From: an uncultured Bacteroidales bacterium
Lineage (GTDB): Bacteria > Bacteroidota > Bacteroidia > Bacteroidales > P3
Assembly (NCBI GenBank): GCA_937876865.1
Contig: CALEFF010000089.1
Location: 1 to 18,831 of the forward strand
Length of the DNA stretch: 18,831 nucleotides
Direction: 5' to 3'
In this document: in pieces, positions 13,804-18,831 of the stretch
Numbering within the stretch: position 1 is the stretch's first letter
Layout: each line of letters opens with the position of its first letter
Position numbers and translations under genes: made by a program
Notes under the pieces: generated by a model
Database searches by the model: none
The model's input: only the letters and a program-made list of their open reading frames with translations
What the model was told of the DNA's origin: nothing

Positions 13804-14454
13804 TTATATTATTTTACCATCTTGCATAATCAGTCTTCTATCTGACATTTGTGCAAGCTCATTATTGTGTGTTACTATCAAAAATGTTTGTTTATATGTT
13901 TCTCTTAATTGAAAAAACAATTCGTGAAGTTGCTTTGCATTATTTGTATCAAGATTTCCTGATGGTTCATCAGCCAAAATAATTGAAGGACGATTGATTA
14001 AAGCTCTTGCAATAGCAACTCGTTGTTGTTCTCCACCTGATAATTCTGAGGGTTTATGTTCTGCTCTATCGTAAATGTTTAAAATATTTAATAATTCCTT
14101 AGCCTTTTCTATTGCAAGAGAACGTTTTTCTTTGGCAATCAAAGCAGGCATTATAATATTCTCTAAGGCAGTAAACTCATTTAATAAATAATGAAATTGA
14201 TAAACAAATCCTATTTCCTTATTTCTAAACTCCGATAATTGTTTTTCATTTAATCCACTAATATCTCTGCCATTTATCTCCACCTTTCCACTATCTGCCT
14301 TGTCTAATGTTCCAATAATATTGAGCAAAGTAGTCTTCCCTGCTCCTGAGGCACCAAGTAGAGTTACTATCTCTTGTGAAGCAATAGAGAGTTCAACATC
14401 TTTAAGAACTTGAAGACTACCATAATATTTGTTTAAACCACTTATTTCTATCAT
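13804..14454 (-). CDS. lolD: Lipoprotein-releasing ABC transporter ATP-binding protein LolD
   Basis: LolD is the ATPase of LolCDE, which extracts outer-membrane-destined lipoproteins from the inner membrane and hands them to LolA. Its 216 residues include Walker A GASGAGKTT (34-42) and the LolD-typical Q-loop region 'FVYQFHYLLNEFTALENI'. The signature is LSGGE (138-142), Walker B ends Asp162-Glu163, and the switch histidine is His196 ('LIVTHNNEL'). The 'FQFHHLLPEFTALEN'-like stretch separates it from the FtsE-like ATPase elsewhere in this window. The lolC/E permease is not adjacent. It starts one base after the end of the patatin gene and is followed six bases later by rlmB, so it is co-transcribed with both. 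Confidence 0.87.
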   Translation of the reverse strand: MIEISGLNKYYGSLQVLKDVELSIASQEIVTLLGASGAGKTTLLNIIGTLDKADSGKVEINGRDISGLNEKQLSEFRNKEIGFVYQFHYLLNEFTALENIIMPALIAKEKRSLAIEKAKELLNILNIYDRAEHKPSELSGGEQQRVAIARALINRPSIILADEPSGNLDTNNAKQLHELFFQLRETYKQTFLIVTHNNELAQMSDRRLIMQDGKII

Positions 14455-14455
14455 A

Positions 14456-16780
14456 TTACTTTTCTATATTTCTATTATTAAATATAACAAAACCAAATCC
14501 AAAAGATATACCCCAAGGATTTTGTTTTCCATCCCTTTGATGATAAGATAAAGTTAAATTAAATGGACCGATAGGAGTTCTTGCAACAAAAGAAGTATTT
14601 GCAATAAAGTATAGTTTTTGAAAAGGCGGACCATAAAAAGGGTTTTCATTTTCTTTTGTGATTATCTGCCTATAAGGAAGGAATAAATAAGTCCCTACTC
14701 TTGCCGAAAGGTTTATTCCTAACATATTATCCATAAAAAAAATATTTTCAACTCCTATTGCAGCATATTGATTTGCTCTATACTCTGGCATATAGTTTGT
14801 AAGAGTTTCTATTGTCGGCGTATAACTTCCTGCATTCAAAAGGCTTGACTTATATGTTGAAAATAAATTTTGAAAAGAGTAAAAAATATCTCCTCTTAAA
14901 CCCAAAGTATAATAGGAATTAAAAGGAATATGCATTCTACTTCTTGCACTCATTTGCACCCAATTATGTTTTTGAAAATCATCTCTATGCTCGGAAGTAT
15001 TACCCGAATAGAATCTCTCTCTACCATTTACATATTGAATACTTATCTTTTGATAATATCCTTTTGTTGGGTATTGCCACGCATCTAAACTATTATATTC
15101 ATGATTGATTGAAAAAGCAAAATTATTGAATCTTGTTTTGTCGTTTGTATCTAACGAAGTTATATAATCCCTATTAAAATAACTATCTTCCACCTTACCA
15201 AAGCCAATCTTCATATATAAAACATCTTTCACCTCCATTGGCATTCCGATAGAGATTTGCACATTTTTCTCTTCTTGTTCTATGTAATTGATTGGCGAAT
15301 ATGACAAAATACCTTTTTTTAGTCGAAAATAATTCCATTTATTAAGATTACCTTCAACCTCTAAATAGAAAACATTTTTTGTTGCAAAGTCTATTCTTGA
15401 AGAAAAAGATAGTGAATTATAATATCTACCAATATAGGTATTTAAATTAAAAAAATAAGCGTGTCTATTCAAGAAATTATAATTTAAACCCGCATAAATA
15501 AAACTTGTAGGTGAGGTTGAGATATGTCCTCCTAAATCAAGATTCAAGTAACGCTTAGTTTTAACATTAAGATTCAAAACATAAGCATTGAAAAAATTAT
15601 TATAAAATAAACTCGGTTGTATATCCTTTATATTTCTATCAGCATATAAAGCAATATAATTCTTTTTTAATGTTTTGGTATTTAGAACACTTTGTTTAAG
15701 TCCTTGTAAAATAGATGCAGAAACATAATTTTTCTTGCCTCCTTCAACACCCTGTACGCTGATTGCCTTAATTTCTAAATTAGGTTTTCTATCGTTAAAT
15801 TTTTTTCGTTTTTTTGCCAAATCTTCTTTATTGATTGAATCAAGCAAAAACTCCCTTATTTCTTTTATTTTTGCTTGTCCTGCTTCATAACCAAGCCTTT
15901 CACATTCTTTCATCTTATCAAATTCCATTATACTAATGCCTGTAAGGTTTGGTTCTATCAAAACAGCACTTTGACAATCAATTTGATAATCAGAATCCTG
16001 CGTTAGCATATTTTCTAAATAAGAACGCATATCTCCTTGCTTTGGAGGAGCAAAATTACCCGCTACTTTAACCCCAATAATTATGTCTGGATTAAAATTA
16101 TCTAACATTTCCTGTGCAGGAAAGTTATTATACATTCCTCCATCAAACATAATTTTTCCATCAATCTCTATTGGTTCAAACATAAATGGAAAACTCATTG
16201 AGGCTCTTATAGCTAAACCTAAATCTCCCTGACGTCTAATGCTCGCCTTTGAAGATTCAATATCAGCAGTAACACAAAAAAAAGGAATCATCAAACTATC
16301 AAAATTTCCTTCTGACACTTTGGTCGCACCAGAGAAAATTTCCATAAAAGCATAGTCCATCTGCACCGGGTCAACCACACTTGTAGGAATTTGCAGTTTT
16401 AATTTATCTTCTGCATCCATTGAGAGAGTAACTACTTTTGCAGAAGGTTTTTTCTTTTTGAAATAATAAGTGTACTCATCTTCCACCTTACCACTTACCC
16501 AATACTGAAACTCGGGCGAATAAAAAAGATTTGATATTTCATCTAAACTATAACCAGAGGCATATAAGCCTCCGACAATAGCCCCCATAGAAGTTCCACA
16601 AATATAATCAATAGGTATATTAGCTTCTTCAAGAGCCCTTAACACACCTAAATGAGCTAATCCTCTCGCTCCACCACCGCCAAGAACAACTCCTACGGTT
16701 TGACGTCTATTCTCTTGCCCTGAAACAAAATTACAGAGCAAGAGAAACAACATCAATAAAAAGCATAGCCTTTTTTGCAT
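14456..16780 (-). CDS. Patatin-like phospholipase with C-terminal outer-membrane beta-barrel
   Basis: This 774-residue protein has a signal peptide (MQKRLCFLLMLFLLLCNFVSG). Its patatin domain has the oxyanion glycine loop 'GGGGARG' (34-40), nucleophile Ser64 in 'GTSMG', and the catalytic Asp213 in 'MFDGGMYNNFP', so the Ser/Asp dyad is intact. A POTRA-like segment follows (about 334-420, 'LEIKAISVQGVEGGKKNYVS'). The rest is a BamA/Omp85-type barrel of alternating aromatic strands ending 'WGISFGFGFVIFNN'. The layout matches PlpD-like (type Vd) proteins, in which a lipase is tied to its own outer-membrane barrel. The substrate is probably outer-membrane phospholipid. It lies between the PLP enzyme (eight bases upstream) and lolD (one base downstream), giving the operon an outer-membrane theme. 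Confidence 0.88.
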   Translation of the reverse strand: MQKRLCFLLMLFLLLCNFVSGQENRRQTVGVVLGGGGARGLAHLGVLRALEEANIPIDYICGTSMGAIVGGLYASGYSLDEISNLFYSPEFQYWVSGKVEDEYTYYFKKKKPSAKVVTLSMDAEDKLKLQIPTSVVDPVQMDYAFMEIFSGATKVSEGNFDSLMIPFFCVTADIESSKASIRRQGDLGLAIRASMSFPFMFEPIEIDGKIMFDGGMYNNFPAQEMLDNFNPDIIIGVKVAGNFAPPKQGDMRSYLENMLTQDSDYQIDCQSAVLIEPNLTGISIMEFDKMKECERLGYEAGQAKIKEIREFLLDSINKEDLAKKRKKFNDRKPNLEIKAISVQGVEGGKKNYVSASILQGLKQSVLNTKTLKKNYIALYADRNIKDIQPSLFYNNFFNAYVLNLNVKTKRYLNLDLGGHISTSPTSFIYAGLNYNFLNRHAYFFNLNTYIGRYYNSLSFSSRIDFATKNVFYLEVEGNLNKWNYFRLKKGILSYSPINYIEQEEKNVQISIGMPMEVKDVLYMKIGFGKVEDSYFNRDYITSLDTNDKTRFNNFAFSINHEYNSLDAWQYPTKGYYQKISIQYVNGRERFYSGNTSEHRDDFQKHNWVQMSARSRMHIPFNSYYTLGLRGDIFYSFQNLFSTYKSSLLNAGSYTPTIETLTNYMPEYRANQYAAIGVENIFFMDNMLGINLSARVGTYLFLPYRQIITKENENPFYGPPFQKLYFIANTSFVARTPIGPFNLTLSYHQRDGKQNPWGISFGFGFVIFNNRNIEK

Positions 16781-16788
16781 TAAAAAAA

Positions 16789-17976
16789 TTATTTGATTTT
16801 AGCCATAGCTTGTTTTAAGTCGTTAATAATATCTTCAACGTTTTCTATACCAACAGAAAATCTTACTAAACCATCAGTAATTCCTGCTTGTTCTCTTGAT
16901 TCTTTTGGAACCTTTGAGTGAGTCATTGAAGCAGGGTGTTGAATCAAGGTTTCAACTCCACCAAGACTTACTGCCAAAATTGCCATCTTTACATTATCCA
17001 TTAAAGTACGACCTGCTTCCAATCCTCCTTTTAAAGAGAAACTAATCATCGTACCTGGACCTTTCATTTGCTTTTTAGCAAGATCATATTGTGGGTGATT
17101 AGTTAAGCCAGGGTACTTAACCCATTCTACTTGTTCACAAGTAGAAAGATATTCTGCTACTTTTTTAGCATTTTCTTGTGCTCTATCAACTCTAATTCCC
17201 AAAGTTTTCAATCCTCTTATTACTAAATAAGCTTGATGTGGGTCCATATTGCCACCAAAGTTTACCATAGCATTTCTTAATTTAGCATAAACCTCAGGTT
17301 CTTTTGCTGCAACAATTCCACCTACTATATCAGCGTGTCCGTTTATGAATTTTGTAATAGAATGCAAAACAACATCTGCTCCTAAGTCAATAGGATTTGA
17401 CAAATATGGAGAACAAAAAGTATTATCCACAACAAGCAAAGCTCCATTCTTATGAGCAATTTCTGCACACGCTGCAATATCGCTTATTTCCATTGTAGGA
17501 TTTGCAGGAGTTTCCACATAAAGCATTTTAGTATTTGGACGCATTGCTGCTTTTACTGCTTCAAGATCAGCAGTATTTACATATGTAGATTCAACTCCAA
17601 AACGAGACATATGTTGTTCCATTAAAACTCTTGAAGCTCCATAAACCGCAGAAGAAGATACTACATGATCTCCTGCATTCAAAAGACCTAAATAAACTGT
17701 ACTAACAGCTGCCATACCCGATGCAACAGCTACTGAATCACAAGCATGTTCCAACAAAGCAACTTGACGTTCCAATGCCTTAACTGTTGGATTTCCTATT
17801 CTTGTGTACATATATCCCGGTTTTACACCTGCGAAACAATCTGCTCCGTCTTGTGCTGACTCAAACGAAAAAGTAGAAGTTTGGTAAATAGGAACAGTTG
17901 CCGAACCATAAGCGTCATGATGACCGCTGTAATGAATCAATTGGGAGTTAAACCCATAATCTTTTGGATTTTCCAT
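16789..17976 (-). CDS. PLP-dependent Cys/Met-metabolism enzyme, methionine gamma-lyase family
   Basis: This 395-residue cytoplasmic enzyme uses pyridoxal phosphate. The cofactor lysine is Lys209 in 'HSITKFINGHADIVGG'. Asp184 in 'LVVDNTFCSP' contacts the pyridine nitrogen, and 'YMYTRIGNPT' (Tyr57, Arg59) binds the phosphate of the neighbouring subunit. The C-terminal 'LGGVETLIQHPASMTHS' and 'DGLVRFSVGIE' are typical of methionine gamma-lyase, which splits methionine to methanethiol, ammonia and 2-oxobutyrate. However, the active-site cysteine found in characterised methionine gamma-lyases (Cys116 of the Pseudomonas enzyme) is Ala114 here ('VYGAS'). Cystathionine gamma-lyase, cystathionine gamma-synthase or an acylhomoserine sulfhydrylase therefore remain possible. 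It is first in an operon with the patatin, lolD and rlmB. Confidence 0.85.
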   Translation of the reverse strand: MENPKDYGFNSQLIHYSGHHDAYGSATVPIYQTSTFSFESAQDGADCFAGVKPGYMYTRIGNPTVKALERQVALLEHACDSVAVASGMAAVSTVYLGLLNAGDHVVSSSAVYGASRVLMEQHMSRFGVESTYVNTADLEAVKAAMRPNTKMLYVETPANPTMEISDIAACAEIAHKNGALLVVDNTFCSPYLSNPIDLGADVVLHSITKFINGHADIVGGIVAAKEPEVYAKLRNAMVNFGGNMDPHQAYLVIRGLKTLGIRVDRAQENAKKVAEYLSTCEQVEWVKYPGLTNHPQYDLAKKQMKGPGTMISFSLKGGLEAGRTLMDNVKMAILAVSLGGVETLIQHPASMTHSKVPKESREQAGITDGLVRFSVGIENVEDIINDLKQAMAKIK

Positions 17977-18048
17977 AGTATTTTATTTTTTGAATTATTT
18001 TTTCTATAGAGTTTCTTTATCCACTTTATCATAGCATTCCGATTTTGC

Positions 18049-18450
18049 CTATAAAGTTAGTGATTCTTTCTTATTTTTATTTATATTCTTGCTTATTAAT
18101 GAATCTTTTGTATTCTTCCACACAGCAAAAGAAAATGATAAAAATACGATAAAGCCACCATACATATATAAACTATCAATATATTTAAGTTGACGATACC
18201 AATAATCTCTTAAGATTTCATTGCCATATTCAACAGCTATATGATAGCATAAAAGCATTACATACCATATACCTAATAAAAAGAAAACAATCAATTTTAT
18301 TCTTTCAGACAATATTATTGAAAACCTTTTGAATACTAATTCATATAAGATGTATGATATGTTGATACATAAAGCCGTTACACAAACCATACTAATAACC
18401 ACTTCTTTTTTACAAAAGGTAAAATCAATGCAAAAGCTGATGTAATACAC
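18049..18450 (-). CDS. Small membrane protein of unknown function, possibly 5'-truncated
   Basis: I do not recognise this 133-residue frame. It has four hydrophobic segments: about 1-13, 18-40 ('VVISMVCVTALCINISYILY'), 51-73 ('KLIVFFLLGIWYVMLLCYHI') and 94-112 ('MYGGFIVFLSFSFAVW'). It ends in a Lys/Asn-rich tail. The first possible start is GTG at 18450, and ATG at 18390 is an alternative. The frame stays open and hydrophobic for about 20 codons upstream ('YYYLSVFFYLLGS' and 'NDIRSLFSV') without any start codon, until a TAA around 18,514. The natural start may therefore have been lost at a junction to the right. It lies about 70 bases upstream of the PLP enzyme on the same strand. Confidence 0.45.
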   Translation of the reverse strand: MYYISFCIDFTFCKKEVVISMVCVTALCINISYILYELVFKRFSIILSERIKLIVFFLLGIWYVMLLCYHIAVEYGNEILRDYWYRQLKYIDSLYMYGGFIVFLSFSFAVWKNTKDSLISKNINKNKKESLTL

Positions 18451-18592
18451 GCTGAAGAGTGATCGTATATCGTTACTGCCTAATAAATAAAAAAAGACTG
18501 ATAAATAATAATATTACTTAAACTAATATCATTAGTAATAATTAAATAACTACCAAAAGAGTATATTATTATAATTAATAAATGAGGTTCAA
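18451..18592. other. AT-rich interval with a suspected sequence junction
   Basis: This interval lies between the start-less membrane-protein frame (minus) and the YvcK fragment (plus). It is almost entirely A/T with stops in all frames. It contains a TATAAT (18570-18575) but no Bacteroidota TAnnTTTG box. Both flanking genes appear to lack their 5' ends here. Confidence 0.4.
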
Positions 18593-18831
18593 ATGATTGA
18601 CAATAAATTTTTAGAAAAAGAAGCAATAGGAAAACTTTTAAATCTTAAAGGTAAAATATTACCACTTACTGAAGATAATGTAACTTTAGTAGGTAAAATG
18701 AGCGATGGTTCAATTGTAGAAGGAGAACATAACATTACTGAATCATGTAAGATAGTAAAAAAAGTTTATTACAAAGAAAAACCAATAGTAAATCCTACTG
18801 TAATAGATGAAATAAAAAAAGATATTAAAAA
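18593..18831 (+). pseudogene. YvcK/CofD-family (gluconeogenesis factor) internal fragment, runs off the window
   Basis: This 79-codon open frame reaches the window end. It matches the middle of YvcK-type proteins: 'EAIGKLLNLKGKILPLTEDNVTLVGKMSDGSIVEGEHNIT', split here as 'AIGKLLNLKGKILPLT', 'VTLVGKMSDGSIVEGEHNIT' and 'VYYKEKPIVNPTVIDEIKKD'. YvcK binds UDP-GlcNAc and controls carbon flow into the cell wall. Normal proteins carry about 150 residues before this point, including an N-terminal GGGTG loop. Here a stop codon occurs only six codons upstream of the ATG, and nothing resembling the N-terminus is visible. A GAGG lies six bases before the ATG, a Shine-Dalgarno-like feature unusual for the rest of the window. 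It is a 5'-truncated gene, by rearrangement or an assembly join. Confidence 0.6.

Overview
The window looks like Bacteroidota DNA. Several promoters match the Bacteroides-type pattern TTTG-N(about 19-21)-TAnnTTTG. Start codons mostly lack strong Shine-Dalgarno sequences. The gene families also fit: a LysM plus periplasmic-binding-domain protein beside guaA, LolD, a patatin with an outer-membrane barrel, and a four-helix-bundle suffix protein. The window is not uniform. Bases 1 to about 5,000 are richer in GC (above 50% in the first 350 bases by eye, around 40% in the cas genes). From about 5,030 onward the DNA is clearly AT-rich (around 30% GC).

Left region (1-2,200). It holds the C-terminal end of an M16 peptidase with a stop codon near the window edge, a terminator, and a small exported lysozyme-like protein with a textbook promoter and terminator. 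An 8-bp minisatellite follows. A four-helix-bundle protein comes next on the minus strand, split into two reading frames.

CRISPR region (2,208-5,010). This is a type V-A (Cas12a-type) array of 16 repeats and 15 spacers, transcribed on the minus strand, with leader, cas2 and cas1 upstream. The cas4 gene survives only as its C-terminal two thirds, fused in frame to an unrelated secreted Ig-like protein. The expected cas12a effector is absent. The fusion point (about 5,001-5,030) coincides with the change in base composition, so it is either a genomic rearrangement or a metagenomic assembly chimera.

Right region (5,030-18,450). The genes are ordinary Bacteroidota housekeeping and envelope genes in three operons. 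Minus strand: guaA, LysM/periplasmic-binding protein, Ig-like protein. Plus strand: WecA-like phosphosugar transferase, FtsE-like ATPase, GT-B and GT-A glycosyltransferases. Minus strand: PLP-dependent methionine gamma-lyase family enzyme, patatin/outer-membrane protein, lolD, rlmB. The plus-strand operon probably starts and elongates a lipid-linked glycan. The third operon mixes sulfur amino-acid metabolism, outer-membrane lipid and lipoprotein functions, and rRNA methylation.

Right edge (18,049-18,831). A small membrane protein has an open but start-less N-terminal extension. It is followed, in the opposite orientation, by an internal piece of a YvcK/CofD-family protein lacking its nucleotide-binding N-terminus. 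Both genes look broken around 18,500-18,592, which suggests a second junction.

No tRNA, rRNA or transposase was seen. The most notable content is the Cas12a-type array with an orphaned adaptation module and a chimeric cas4.
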